The notes beneath the pieces are model-generated. The model saw only the letters and a list, made by a program, of their open reading frames with translations, ran no database searches and was not told where the DNA came from. Below are positions 17,086 through 26,107 of a DNA stretch of 64,000 nt, in pieces. Position numbers and translations under genes: made by a program. Position 1 is the first letter of the stretch. Every line of letters starts with the position of its first letter. This DNA is from Mesorhizobium onobrychidis (GTDB lineage: Bacteria > Pseudomonadota > Alphaproteobacteria > Rhizobiales > Rhizobiaceae). Where the stretch lies: the NCBI RefSeq assembly GCF_024707545.1, contig NZ_CP062229.1, positions 1,855,501 through 1,919,500 on the forward strand. The letters run 5' to 3'.

Positions 17086-17151
17086 ATACCTATTCTCTAG
17101 AGCGTGTCCATGACGGATGGATGACAGGGCGAAAAAGATCGGGGCAAAGAG

Positions 17152-17901
17152 ATGATCGGTCAGCAGATGGCCAGCAGCTTAGAGCGGCGCACCGGCATCT
17201 CACTGTGGCGGCAGATAGCCGACCAGATCCTGCATTCGATCGCCGTCGGCGAGTTTGCCGAGAATGCCGCGCTGCCACCGGAAGTCGCACTGGCCGAGCG
17301 CTATGGCGTCAACCGCCATACGGTGCGCAGCGCCATCGCAGCACTTGTGCAGGATGGCGTGCTCAGGGCCGAGCAGGGGCGCGGCACTTTCGTGCTGTCG
17401 CGCAAGCGGCTGTCCTATCCGATCGGCGCGCGCACCCGCTTTTCGGCGGGCCTGCAAGGGCAGGCGTTGGAGCGCCGCAGCGTGCTGCTCGAAGCGGCGG
17501 TCGAGCCGGCCAGCCGGCGCGTCGCCGAAGGGCTGGGGCTTGCCAAGGGTTCGAGTGTTATACGCCTTGAGACACGCGGCGAAGCCGATGGGCAGCCGGT
17601 CTCGCGGGCCACCGGCTGGTTCGACGCAGAACGCTTCGCGGGCATCGATGCAGCCATGGCCGAAACCGGATCTATCACCGCCTCGCTCGAGCGTTTCGGC
17701 ATTGGCGACTATCTCAGGCAATCGACGGTGTTGTCGGCCCGCCACGCCGACGCCGCCGACCTTGCCGATCTCGATCTGCAGCCCGGCGCCATCGTGCTGG
17801 TCACGGTCGCTGTCAACGTCACGCCGGACGGTCAGCCGATCCAGTTCGCCGAAACGCGGTTTCCGGCCGAGCGGGTCGAGCTCAAATTATCGGCGCTTTA
17901 A
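17152..17901 (+). CDS. phnF: Phosphonate metabolism regulator PhnF, GntR/HutC family
   Basis: A 249-residue regulator. Residues about 10-75 are a GntR winged helix (LWRQIADQILHSIAVGEF, RYGVNRHTVRSAIAALVQDG), followed by a UTRA ligand domain ending in QPIQFAETRFPAERVELKL. Repression of the phn genes with relief by a phosphonate or phosphate-related ligand is the expected role. It diverges from phnG, with a strong inverted repeat between. Its stop codon abuts a dispersed repeat shared with the region after the Zur-like gene. Confidence 0.9.
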   Translation: MIGQQMASSLERRTGISLWRQIADQILHSIAVGEFAENAALPPEVALAERYGVNRHTVRSAIAALVQDGVLRAEQGRGTFVLSRKRLSYPIGARTRFSAGLQGQALERRSVLLEAAVEPASRRVAEGLGLAKGSSVIRLETRGEADGQPVSRATGWFDAERFAGIDAAMAETGSITASLERFGIGDYLRQSTVLSARHADAADLADLDLQPGAIVLVTVAVNVTPDGQPIQFAETRFPAERVELKLSAL

Positions 17902-18070
17902 GGTGTGTTGATATTCAGGTGAGGCCAGCCTGCAAATGGCGGTTTCCTGCGCTTCCGGTACTTGCGTACCCAAAAGTACGCTGGGTTCCGGTTCTCGGAA
18001 CCCACCTGTTTGGTCGCTTCGCGCCCGTCTTCGACTCCGACTCGGCCTGACCTGAATCTCAACACACCTT
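17899..18070. repeat. Dispersed intergenic repeat, copy 1 (about 170 bp)
   Basis: Starts at the phnF stop codon with TAAGGTGTGTTGATATTCAG and ends with CCTGAATCTCAACACACCTT, so its ends are inverted. It shares long blocks such as CTGCGCTTCCGGT, GTACCCAAAAGTACGCT and ACTCGGCCTGACCTGAATCT with the copy at 48744-48890. Both copies lie between convergent genes and start at a TAA stop. Confidence 0.8.
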
Positions 18071-18079
18071 GGTGCATCT

Positions 18080-18139
18080 TTGCAGCCAAGTGGAATAATA
18101 ACAAACCGGATGCCCTGTTTTGACGCATCTCGCGTTAGG
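18080..18139. repeat. Shortened copy of the 39033-39128 intergenic element
   Basis: TTGCAGCCAAGTGGAAT is identical at 18080-18096 and 39033-39049, and both are followed by a GGATGCCC...ATC-CGC palindromic tail. The element lies just downstream of the alcohol dehydrogenase stop. Confidence 0.45.
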
Positions 18140-18143
18140 GCGT

Positions 18144-19160
18144 TCATCCGACCTGGATGACGGCCTTGATCAGGCCGGATTTCTCGTGCGCCCAACGGGC
18201 AAGATCACGCGGTGTGTCGCCAAGCGTCGTGCGATGGGTGACGAGCTTTGTCAGCGGCACCGCGCCGTTGCGGATCGAAGCGGCGACATGGTCGAAATCG
18301 GCGCGCAGCGCGTTGCGGCTGCCGATGAGCGTCATCTCGCGCTTGTGGAATTCGGGGTCGGAAAAGACTATGTCGTCCTTGACGACGCTGACCAGGACCA
18401 GCGTCCCGCCATGCGCGACATGGGCGAAGGCCGACTGGACGGACTGGGTGTTGCCGGTGGCATCGAAAATCACGTCAAAACCTTCGCCGCCGGTCGCCTC
18501 GCGCACCAGATCGGTCGCAGACTGCCGCGAACCGTCGAGGGTGGCGAAGCCGAGTTCGCTTGCGGCGAAGCCCAGCCTTTCCGCGCTCATGTCGAGCAGC
18601 GTCGCGTCGAGACCGGCGATACGGGCAAACAGCGCCGTGCCGAGCCCGATCGGCCCGGCGCCGATGACCAGCGTGCGCGCGCCGGGATTAGCCAGCGAGC
18701 GGCGCACGGCATGCGCCCCGATCGCCAGGAATTCGACGGCGGCGGCGTCGGCCAGCGACAGGCCGTTTGCCGGATAGAGATTTTGCGCCGGCACCAGGAT
18801 CCGCTCGCGCATGGCGCCGTCGCGGTGGACGCCGAGCACCTCGATCCTGACGCAGCAATTCGGCTTTCCCTGCCGGCAGGCGATGCATTTGCCGCAGGCG
18901 AGATAGGGGTTGATGATCACCGGTTCGCCGACGGCCAGATCGACGCCTTCTCCGACCTCGATCACGGTTCCCGACACTTCATGGCCCATGATGCGGGGAT
19001 AGGCGAGGAACGGATGCTTGCCCTCGAAGATGTGATAATCGGTGCCGCAGATGCCGACATGACTGACCGCGACCAGCGCCCAGCCCGGCGGTGGTGTGCT
19101 CGGCGTTGGGCGCTCTTCCAGAACAAGCTCACCGGGCGAACGGCAGACGACGGCTTTCAT
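18144..19160 (-). CDS. Zinc-dependent alcohol dehydrogenase, sorbitol/idonate dehydrogenase type
   Basis: A 338-residue medium-chain dehydrogenase. HVGICGTDYHIFEGKHPF has the catalytic zinc Cys, GHEVSG the zinc His-Glu, the four-Cys structural zinc lobe appears as CGKCIACRQGKPNCC, and VIGAGPIGLGTALFARIAG is the NAD-binding fold. It should oxidise a polyol, sugar acid or threonine-like alcohol. The start MKAVVCRSPGEL at 19160 is favoured; an ATG at 19181 adds seven residues. It ends the leftward operon whose other members are an RbsACB-type transporter, so it probably acts on the imported sugar. Confidence 0.85.
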   Translation of the reverse strand: MKAVVCRSPGELVLEERPTPSTPPPGWALVAVSHVGICGTDYHIFEGKHPFLAYPRIMGHEVSGTVIEVGEGVDLAVGEPVIINPYLACGKCIACRQGKPNCCVRIEVLGVHRDGAMRERILVPAQNLYPANGLSLADAAAVEFLAIGAHAVRRSLANPGARTLVIGAGPIGLGTALFARIAGLDATLLDMSAERLGFAASELGFATLDGSRQSATDLVREATGGEGFDVIFDATGNTQSVQSAFAHVAHGGTLVLVSVVKDDIVFSDPEFHKREMTLIGSRNALRADFDHVAASIRNGAVPLTKLVTHRTTLGDTPRDLARWAHEKSGLIKAVIQVG

Positions 19161-19230
19161 GCTTTGATCCAGTCGATTCATTGCACCGCAGCCCGTCGGC
19201 TATCGCCGGGCCAGCGGTTGTTAAGATGAT

Positions 19231-20196
19231 CTACTTGCCGCGGCGGCGCAGGCCGTCGAAATAGACGATGACGATGATCAGCACGCCGGTAATGATGCGC
19301 TGCCAGAAGGCATTGACGTTCAAAAGATTAGCGCCGTTGTTGATGGTGGCGAGGATGAAGGCGCCGAGCAGCGGTCCGTGCACCGAGCCGACGGCGCCGA
19401 ACAGCGAGGTGCCGCCGATCACCGACGAGGCGATCGCCTGCAATTCCCACCCCTCCGCCTGCGTCGGATTGCCGATGCCGATGCGCGACGCGAGCAGCAC
19501 ACCGACGAAAGCCGCGCACAGGCCCGACAGCGTATAGGCCATGTAGATGGTGCGCTGGACGTTGACACCGGAAAGCCGCGATGCCTCGGCGTTGGAGCCG
19601 ACCGAGAATAGATACCGGCCCCAGCGGCTGTGATGCAGGAAGATGTAGGCGGGGATGCCGACGAGGATCACCATCCAGAACAGATTGGGGACGCCGAGGA
19701 ACGAGCCGCGCGAAAACAGCTGGAACGCGTCGTTGTTGATCGAGATCGAGTTGCCGTTGGTCATCAAAAGGCCGATGCCGCGCAGCGAGGTCAGTGTCGC
19801 CAGCGTGATGATGAAGGGCGGCAGGCCCATCTTGACGATGCCGAAACCGTGGAACAGGCCGATGGCGACGCCGACCAGCAAGGTGATCAGGATGGCGAGG
19901 AACATCGGCACGCCGGCATTGATCAGCATCGCTGCGATGACGGTTGCGAAGCCAACGACGGCGCCGACGGAAAGGTCGATACCTCCGGTGATGATGACGA
20001 AGGTCTGGCCGACCGCCAGGATGGCGATCATCGAACCTTGCCGCAGCAGGTTCGAGATGTTGTTGGCGGAGGCGAAGCTCGGCGTCGCCACCGACAGGAT
20101 GACCCACAACAATACCAGCAGCGCCAGCAGTGTCAGCCCGAACAGGGCGTTGTAGTTGCGTTTCGGCCTTTCGGCCGGTATCGCCTCGGTGCTCAT
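19231..20196 (-). CDS. Sugar ABC transporter permease, RbsC type
   Basis: A 321-residue inner-membrane protein with about eight to ten helices. Family motifs are FVIITGGIDLSVGAVVGFAT and, near the end, ASSVIGGTSLFGAVGSVHGP followed by LGAFILATINNGANLL. It forms the channel for the RbsB-type binding protein encoded upstream. The ATG overlaps the stop of the ATPase gene by four bases, and GGGAGG precedes it. Confidence 0.92.
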   Translation of the reverse strand: MSTEAIPAERPKRNYNALFGLTLLALLVLLWVILSVATPSFASANNISNLLRQGSMIAILAVGQTFVIITGGIDLSVGAVVGFATVIAAMLINAGVPMFLAILITLLVGVAIGLFHGFGIVKMGLPPFIITLATLTSLRGIGLLMTNGNSISINNDAFQLFSRGSFLGVPNLFWMVILVGIPAYIFLHHSRWGRYLFSVGSNAEASRLSGVNVQRTIYMAYTLSGLCAAFVGVLLASRIGIGNPTQAEGWELQAIASSVIGGTSLFGAVGSVHGPLLGAFILATINNGANLLNVNAFWQRIITGVLIIVIVYFDGLRRRGK

Positions 20197-21746
20197 ATCT
20201 GTCCTCCCGGTTTTTCTTGTTTCTCGGCCAGCGCTTGGGTGAGGATCTCCTCATGGTTGGCAGTGTGGAAACCATGAGTGGCCACCAGTTTGCCGCGCCG
20301 GAACACATGCAGTGTGTCGGCCAGTTCATAGACCTCGGGCAGATAGGACGAGATGAGGATGATGCCGGCGCCATTGGACAAAAGCGCACTGAACAGGCGG
20401 TAGATCTCTGCCTTGGTGCCGACATCGACGCCAACTGTCGGCTCGTCGAAGATGAACAGCTTGGCGCCGTGAGCCAGCCATTTGCCGATGACGATCTTCT
20501 GCTGGTTGCCGCCGGACAGGCTGGAGGCGAGCGCGTTGCGCGTCGGCGTCTTAATCCTGAGATTGGCGATCTGACGATCCGCCTCGGTCTTCTCCTGCGC
20601 GCTGGAAATCAGCAGATTGCTGGAGATGCGCTTGTAGATCGGCAGATTGAGATTGAGGCCGACCGGCAGGTTGAGGCAGAGGCCCTGGTCGCGGCGGCTT
20701 TCCGGCGCCAGCGCCATGCCGAGCCTGATAGCGTCATGTTCGGAGTTGACCTGAACCTCCTTGCCCTCCCAGAGGATCTGGCCGGCCGACTTGCGATGAC
20801 GGCCGTAGAGCGTGGTGACGAACTCGCTGCGCCCGGCACCGATCAGGCCGTAGAGCCCGACGATTTCGCCGGCACGAACCGTCATCGAGACATTTTCAAA
20901 GCCCTTGCCGGAGAGATTTCTGGCTTCGAGGAGCGTCGCGCCCGGGGTAAAATGCTCCTTGTGATAGACTTGCTCGATCGAGCGGTTGATCATCATCTTG
21001 ACCAGCTCGGCGTCGTTGGTCTCGGCGATGTTCCTAGTGCCGACAAGCGTGCCGTCGCGCAGCACCGAGACGCGGTCGGCGAGCTCGAACACCTCTTCCA
21101 TGCGGTGGCTGATATAGATGATGGTGACGCCTTCGCCCTTCAGCCGGCGGATCAGCGTGAACAGCTGGTCGGCTTCCTTCCGGGTAAGATAGGCGGTCGG
21201 TTCGTCGAAGATCAGGAATTTGGTGCCGCGCACGGTGGCGCGGGCGGCGGCGATCAGTTGCTGCTGGCCTATGGTCAGGTCACCCAGCACGACATGCGCC
21301 GGCAGATCGAAGCCGAGATCGTCGATGATCTTCTGCGCTTCCCTGACCATGGCACGCTGCTGCAGGATGCCGAAACGGGAATCCTCCTCGCCGAGGAACA
21401 TGTTGGCCGCGACAGTGAGATGGCGGCACAGAACGACCTCCTGATGCACAGCATTGATGCCCAGCGCCATCGCCTCATGCGGCGTTGCTAGCGCTGCCGG
21501 CTTGCCCTCCCAGATGACGTCGCCGGAGGTGCGCGGCATGACGCCGGTCAGCAGCTTGATCAGGGTGGATTTGCCGGCACCGTTCTCACCGACAATGGCG
21601 TGGATTTCGCTGGCCTTGAAGGCGAGGTTAACCGGCTTCAGCGCGTGCGTGCCAGGATATCGCTTTTCCAGTCCCTTGAGTTCGAGGATCGTCCTGCCCG
21701 GTTCCAGCCTTGGGGCCGGATGCAGTTCTTGCGCCGTCGATGTCAT
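20193..21746 (-). CDS. Sugar ABC transporter ATP-binding protein, RbsA type (double ATPase)
   Basis: A 517-residue protein with two fused ABC domains. The first has Walker A GENGAGKST, signature LTIGQQQLIAAARAT and Walker B FLIFDEPTAYL. The second has GLIGAGRSE in place of a canonical Walker A, signature SLSGGNQQKIVIGKW and FIFDEPTVGVD. This asymmetry is normal for RbsA/XylG. The start MTSTAQELHPAP is preceded by GGGAGGA. Its leader holds three tandem copies of a 13-bp unit that each contain a Shine-Dalgarno-like GGGAGG. Confidence 0.93.
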   Translation of the reverse strand: MTSTAQELHPAPRLEPGRTILELKGLEKRYPGTHALKPVNLAFKASEIHAIVGENGAGKSTLIKLLTGVMPRTSGDVIWEGKPAALATPHEAMALGINAVHQEVVLCRHLTVAANMFLGEEDSRFGILQQRAMVREAQKIIDDLGFDLPAHVVLGDLTIGQQQLIAAARATVRGTKFLIFDEPTAYLTRKEADQLFTLIRRLKGEGVTIIYISHRMEEVFELADRVSVLRDGTLVGTRNIAETNDAELVKMMINRSIEQVYHKEHFTPGATLLEARNLSGKGFENVSMTVRAGEIVGLYGLIGAGRSEFVTTLYGRHRKSAGQILWEGKEVQVNSEHDAIRLGMALAPESRRDQGLCLNLPVGLNLNLPIYKRISSNLLISSAQEKTEADRQIANLRIKTPTRNALASSLSGGNQQKIVIGKWLAHGAKLFIFDEPTVGVDVGTKAEIYRLFSALLSNGAGIILISSYLPEVYELADTLHVFRRGKLVATHGFHTANHEEILTQALAEKQEKPGGQI

Positions 21747-21752
21747 GACAAT

Positions 21753-21803
21753 CCTCCCAGATTGGCCTCCCAGATTGGCCTCCCAGATTGGCCTCACGAT
21801 TGG
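21753..21803 (-). repeat. 13-bp tandem repeat in the leader of the RbsA-type gene
   Basis: CCTCCCAGATTGG occurs three times perfectly (21753-21765, 21766-21778, 21779-21791), followed by a degenerate CCTCACGATTGG. On the transcribed strand each perfect unit reads CCAATCTGGGAGG, so the leader carries three Shine-Dalgarno-like GGGAGG motifs at 13-base spacing; only the one nearest the ATG is well placed. Confidence 0.85.
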
Positions 21804-21921
21804 CACGTAGCGATGCTGGCCGGGTCGCATCGTCAAGGTAATTGAAGCCGGCTGTTTCGAAGCACTTTCAGGGTGTTTCCGGGGCAACGAGGCCCCGGAA
21901 ACGGTGCGCCAATGCCGATGC

Positions 21922-22917
21922 TCAGTCGAGCTTCGGATTGAGCAGCGCGTCGATCTTCGGATCTTTCATGTTAGCTTTGGTGACGAGGTTGGCGCCGGTG
22001 TCGACATTGGCCTCGACCTTCTCGCCCTTCGAGGCAGCGAGCGCCGTCTTGATGCCGTCATAACCCATCCGGTACGGATCCTGGACGACGAGGCCGGAAA
22101 TGACACCGTCATTGAGGAACTTGACCAGCTTCTCGTCGCTGTCGAAGCCGATCAGCCCGACCTTGCCGGCCAGGCTGTTCTCGGCGATCGCCTGACCGAC
22201 GCCCTGCGCCATGATCAGGTTGGAGGCGAAGATGCCCTTGAGGTTCGGATTGGCGGTGATCAGGTCGGTCGCGATGTTGAGGCCGGTGGTGGCCTGGCCG
22301 TCGGCATATTTGTCGGCGACGAGCTTGAGGCCGGGATATTTGGCGGCAAGCTGCTCCTTGAAGCCCTGGGCGCGCTGTTCGAGCGAACCGGCACCCGGAA
22401 GCGCGGTGATCAGGGCGACGTCGCCCTCGACTTTGCCGCCATTGGCCTCGGCGATGGCTGCCGCCAGGCCGTCGGCGGCGACGCGACCTCCCTGGATGTT
22501 GTCTGTGGTCAGGAACGAGGTGAAGGCCTTGGAGTCGGCGCCGGAGTCGATGCCGATGATTTTGACATTGGTGGCAGCCTCGTCGATCGGCTTGCCGAGC
22601 GCCTTGGCTTCGGTCGGTGCGATGACGACGGCAGCCGGGTTGCCGGCGACGGCGTTTTCAAGGATCGAGATCTGGCCGTTGACGTCGGTCTCCGCCTGGG
22701 CGCCGAGTTCCGGCACATTGACGCCGAGGTCCTTGCCGGCCTTGCGGGCGCCCGCCAGAACGATCTGCCAGTAGAAAGAGGTGGTGTCCTTGACGATGAT
22801 CGGAATGGTCACGTCCGCCGCCGAAGCCGGCGCCGAATGCATCACGCCGGCAAGCATCGAGGCGGCGGCGAGCGCCACGAATGCGCGGCGGTTGAGAATG
22901 CTGGTCACGAATTTCAT
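21922..22917 (-). CDS. Sugar ABC transporter substrate-binding protein, RbsB type
   Basis: A 331-residue periplasmic binding protein of the ribose/galactose class (type I fold). The signal peptide includes RRAFVALAAASMLAGVMHSA and ends near PASAA. Landmarks are IPIIVKDTTSFYWQIVLAGA at the start of lobe 1, AVVIAPTEAKALGKPIDEA, IGIDSGADSK and LIGFDSDEKLVKFLNDGVIS in lobe 2. TTAGGGAGGAAG precedes the ATG. It is the first gene of the transporter set and probably has its own promoter in the 354-bp gap upstream. The ligand may be a hexose, deoxy sugar or sugar acid. Confidence 0.92.
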   Translation of the reverse strand: MKFVTSILNRRAFVALAAASMLAGVMHSAPASAADVTIPIIVKDTTSFYWQIVLAGARKAGKDLGVNVPELGAQAETDVNGQISILENAVAGNPAAVVIAPTEAKALGKPIDEAATNVKIIGIDSGADSKAFTSFLTTDNIQGGRVAADGLAAAIAEANGGKVEGDVALITALPGAGSLEQRAQGFKEQLAAKYPGLKLVADKYADGQATTGLNIATDLITANPNLKGIFASNLIMAQGVGQAIAENSLAGKVGLIGFDSDEKLVKFLNDGVISGLVVQDPYRMGYDGIKTALAASKGEKVEANVDTGANLVTKANMKDPKIDALLNPKLD

Positions 22918-23271
22918 TAGACTTCCTCCCTAAGTCGCCCAGTGAACGTTGCGGAAGCTCGGTTTGGATAGGCGTTGCCCCAAACAGAACTTTATCAATA
23001 AAAAACATTTACCCCGTTTTGATAGTATATCGGTCCGGCCGACGCAAGCGGTGTTTCGTATCGCTCTCCGTATGGCTCGACTGGAAGGAAGCCTCTTGCC
23101 GATCCTCATTGCCGCATGTCTCCGATCCTCCTCGCCTGACGGTTATGGAATATTAATTCCAATCTTTAGTCAATGTGGAACATTCGTTCTTTTTTGGGAT
23201 CGTGCGATTTCATGCCTCCGGACCAAATCGTTGACGCTTAGTTATCGGCGAACAGGGAAGGCCGAAGCGCA
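22918..23271. promoter_or_regulatory. Intergenic region upstream of the RbsB-type gene
   Basis: An A/T-rich gap without a gene. It has the palindrome TTTATCAATAAA at 22991-23002, a TAAAAAACA at 22999-23007 that resembles the GAAAAAACA half-sites near 25912, and the inverted repeat TGGAAT-ATTA-ATTCCA at 23146-23161. These are candidate operators for the transporter. Confidence 0.4.
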
Positions 23272-24270
23272 TCAGCCGAGCTGCTGAACGACCGTGTAGG
23301 GATCATATTTGGCGAAGTCGGTTTCCGGCACCTGGATGTCGAGCAGTTGGAGATTTCGCGTCAGGTTGGTGGGCTTGGCCGTGCCCGTCAGCACGGAGGC
23401 TACCACAGGCTCGTGCAATGGGAACTGGAACGCCGCCGCTGCAAGCGGGTAGCCGCCCTCGGCTGCGATTTTTTCCATCGCCCGGACGCGGCCGAGAATG
23501 TCCGCGGTGGCCGGCAGATAATCGAAATGGGCGCCCGGCACCGGGCCCGTTGCCAGGATGCCGGAATTGAAGACGCCGCCGATGATCAGCGAGGTCTGGC
23601 GTTGTCGGGAAAGCGGCAGCAATTCGGCTTCGGCGGTGCGGTCGAGCAGTGAGTAGCGGCTGGCCAGCAGGATGCAGTCGAGCGGCGCTCGATGCAGCAC
23701 ATCGAGGCAGATCTGAACCTCGTTGACGCCAAGACCGTAGGCGGAAATGACCTTGGACGACTTCAGCTCTTCCAGCGCCTTCAGCCCGCCATCCATAAAC
23801 TGGCGGAAATGCAGCTTCGTTTTCTCGACGCAATGCGTGTAGACGCCGATGTCGTGGACGAACAGGATGTCGATTCGATTGAGGCCAAGCCGCGCATAGC
23901 TGAACTCGACCGAGCGCATGATGCCGTCGTAGGAATAGTCGTAGTCGAGCGCAAAGGGCAGCGGATCGACATAGGAATGGTCCGGAATCTGATCTTCCGG
24001 CACCGGCCGCAACAGGCGCCCGACCTTGGTCGACAGCACGTAGGAGTCCCGCGGCTTGTCGCGCAGGAAATCGCCGAAGCGGCGTTCCGAGAGGCCGAAG
24101 CCGTAGAAGGGCGCGGTATCGAAATAGCGCAAGCCGGCATCCCAGGCGACCTGCAGCGTCTGCATCGCCGCGTCGCGCGGGCAAGCTCGGTAGAGGCCGC
24201 CGACCGCCGCGCCGCCGAAGCTGACCTCGGTTATTTCCAGCGCGGTGCTGCCCACACGGCGTTTCTTCAT
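23272..24270 (-). CDS. Aldo/keto reductase, L-fucose/D-threo-aldose dehydrogenase type
   Basis: A 332-residue TIM-barrel oxidoreductase starting MKKRRVGSTALEITEVSFGG. AGLRYFDTAPFYGFGLSER has the catalytic Asp and Tyr, LSTKVGRLLRP the Lys, and DILFVHDIG the His position. The length and GGAAVGGLYRACPRDAAMQT resemble L-fucose or D-threo-aldose 1-dehydrogenases, which convert an aldose to its lactone. GGGAGG precedes this ATG. It lies 59 bases after the UxaA-type dehydratase gene, so the pair may oxidise and then dehydrate the same sugar. Confidence 0.85.
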   Translation of the reverse strand: MKKRRVGSTALEITEVSFGGAAVGGLYRACPRDAAMQTLQVAWDAGLRYFDTAPFYGFGLSERRFGDFLRDKPRDSYVLSTKVGRLLRPVPEDQIPDHSYVDPLPFALDYDYSYDGIMRSVEFSYARLGLNRIDILFVHDIGVYTHCVEKTKLHFRQFMDGGLKALEELKSSKVISAYGLGVNEVQICLDVLHRAPLDCILLASRYSLLDRTAEAELLPLSRQRQTSLIIGGVFNSGILATGPVPGAHFDYLPATADILGRVRAMEKIAAEGGYPLAAAAFQFPLHEPVVASVLTGTAKPTNLTRNLQLLDIQVPETDFAKYDPYTVVQQLG

Positions 24271-24329
24271 ACAAAGCCTCCCACCGGCCATTGCCGGGCC
24301 CGTCGTCTTGAGTCAGTTAGTGGCTGTTT

Positions 24330-25835
24330 CTAGAGGGTCGCGCCGAGGTGCCAGGGCACGAACTCGTTGTCGCCGTAGCCGAACTCCTCGCTCTTGGTCT
24401 TCCGGCCGGAAGCCGTCTCGACGATCAGTTCGAAGATCTCGCGGCCCATGCCGGCGATGGTCTTTTCGCCCGAGGCGATGACGCCGCAATTCACGTCCAT
24501 GTCCTCTTCCATCACGTGGTACATGGTCGAGTTGCTGGCGACCTTGATCGACGGTGTCGGCCGGCAGCCGAAGCAGGAACCGCGGCCAGTGGTGAAGACG
24601 ATGACGTTGGCGCCGCCCGCCACCTGGCCGGTGGCGGAGACCGGGTCGTAGCCGGGCGTGTCCATGAACAGCAAGCCGTGCCCGGTGACCTTCTCGGCAT
24701 AGCCGAATACACCGTTGAGCGGCGTCTGGCCGCCCTTGGCGACCGCGCCCAGCGACTTCTCCAAAATGGTGGTCAGGCCGCCGCGCTTGTTGCCGGGTGA
24801 CGGATTGTTGTCGATGGAAGCGCCGTGCTTGGCGACATGGTCTTCCCACCACTTCACATAGCCGTCCAGCTTGGCGGCGATCTCCGGGCTCGCCGCACGG
24901 TAGGCCAGCAGATGCTCGGCGCCGTAGATTTCCGTCGTCTCGGAGAGGATGCCGATGCCGCCGACGCCGGCCAGGATATCGACGGCGGCGCCCAGTGCCG
25001 GATTGGCGGTGATGCCGGACATGCCGTCCGAGCCGCCGCATTGCAGGCCGACGACGATCTCGCTGACCGGGATCGGCTCACGCTCAAGCTTACCGACCTC
25101 CTCGGCGATCTCGGCCAGCACCAGCATCGCCTTTTCGACCGATTTGCGCGAGCCGCCGGCTTCCTGGATGTTGAAATGGCGTTTCCCCGCGGCGACGCCC
25201 TTCTGGCCATAGAGGGTGAGTTGGTTGACCTCGCAGCCGAGGCCGACCATCAGCACGCCGCCGAAATTCGGATGGCGGGCATAGCCGGCCAGCGTGCGGT
25301 GCAGCACCATCATGCCGTCGCCGGTGGCGCTCATGCCGCAGCCCTGGCCGTGAACGATGGGGACGAAGCCGTCGATCCCCGGATATCTGGGAAGCAGCGT
25401 GCGGTTCGCCTCGTCGGCGATGGCGTGGCAAACGGTGGCCGAGCAATTGACGCTGGCGAGAATGCCGATGAAGTTGCGCGTGCCGGCACGGCCGTCGGCG
25501 CGACGGTAGCCCATGAAGGTGCGGGCGCGGTCGGCCTCGGTCGCGTGCACGGCTTCGCTCGGCGGCACCACCGGCAAACGCCCGGACTCGAAGACCAGAT
25601 TATGCGAATGAACATGCTCGCCGGGCGCAATGGCTTCAGTGGCGCGGCCGATCGCCTGAGCGTATTTGACCACGGCCTCGCCGGCGGCGATCGGCTTGAT
25701 CGCTACCTTGTGGCCGGGTTCGATCAACGCCGTGGCGATGGCGCCGCCCGGCAGGACCGCGCCGATCTCGATGCGGCCATTGGCGACCGCGACATTGTCG
25801 GCGGGAGACAGAAGAATGCTGTTTGCGGCGTTCAC
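24330..25835 (-). CDS. UxaA-family altronate/galactarate-type dehydratase
   Basis: A 501-residue full-length UxaA/GarD-family protein. The N-terminal SAF domain (about residues 10-100, with HNLVFESGRLPVV) is followed by the catalytic part with GYRRADGRAGTRNFIGILAS, VHGQGCGMSATGDGM, GLGCEVNQLTLYG, LQCGGSDGMSGITANPALG and TTGRGSCFGCRPTPSIKVAS. These enzymes dehydrate aldonates such as altronate or galactarate to 2-keto-3-deoxy acids with iron. The GTG start has AGGA eight bases before it. It is the first gene of the leftward locus and diverges from a double-HTH GntR regulator. Confidence 0.88.
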   Translation of the reverse strand: MNAANSILLSPADNVAVANGRIEIGAVLPGGAIATALIEPGHKVAIKPIAAGEAVVKYAQAIGRATEAIAPGEHVHSHNLVFESGRLPVVPPSEAVHATEADRARTFMGYRRADGRAGTRNFIGILASVNCSATVCHAIADEANRTLLPRYPGIDGFVPIVHGQGCGMSATGDGMMVLHRTLAGYARHPNFGGVLMVGLGCEVNQLTLYGQKGVAAGKRHFNIQEAGGSRKSVEKAMLVLAEIAEEVGKLEREPIPVSEIVVGLQCGGSDGMSGITANPALGAAVDILAGVGGIGILSETTEIYGAEHLLAYRAASPEIAAKLDGYVKWWEDHVAKHGASIDNNPSPGNKRGGLTTILEKSLGAVAKGGQTPLNGVFGYAEKVTGHGLLFMDTPGYDPVSATGQVAGGANVIVFTTGRGSCFGCRPTPSIKVASNSTMYHVMEEDMDVNCGVIASGEKTIAGMGREIFELIVETASGRKTKSEEFGYGDNEFVPWHLGATL

Positions 25836-25911
25836 GGGCAGTTTCCTGGGTGTTCCTGGGATGCGCTAGCGGATTGACACGCGCCTGTTAACAGTTAATG
25901 TCTTTTATCGT

Positions 25912-25942
25912 GAAAAAACAGTTTTGCGTCAATTGTTTTTTC
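25912..25942. promoter_or_regulatory. Candidate operator: GAAAAAACA inverted repeat
   Basis: GAAAAAACA (25912-25920) and TGTTTTTTC (25934-25942) are perfect 9-bp arms with centres 22 bases apart, about two helical turns, in the divergent gap between the UxaA-type gene and the GntR regulator gene. A TTGACA (25874-25879) lies close by. Confidence 0.5.
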
Positions 25943-26107
25943 GTGACAGCGCCGCGCGCATCCTATGGATGCGCAGACGACCGGACACTGAAACCAGGCT
26001 GACTTCTGAAAAGCGATTCCGCTTTTTTGGGCGCCTGCGATAGGAACATTTGTCATATCGCGCTTCAAGCCGACCGCCGCAAGCGCCGGCGCGCAACGGG
26101 GCAGGGG

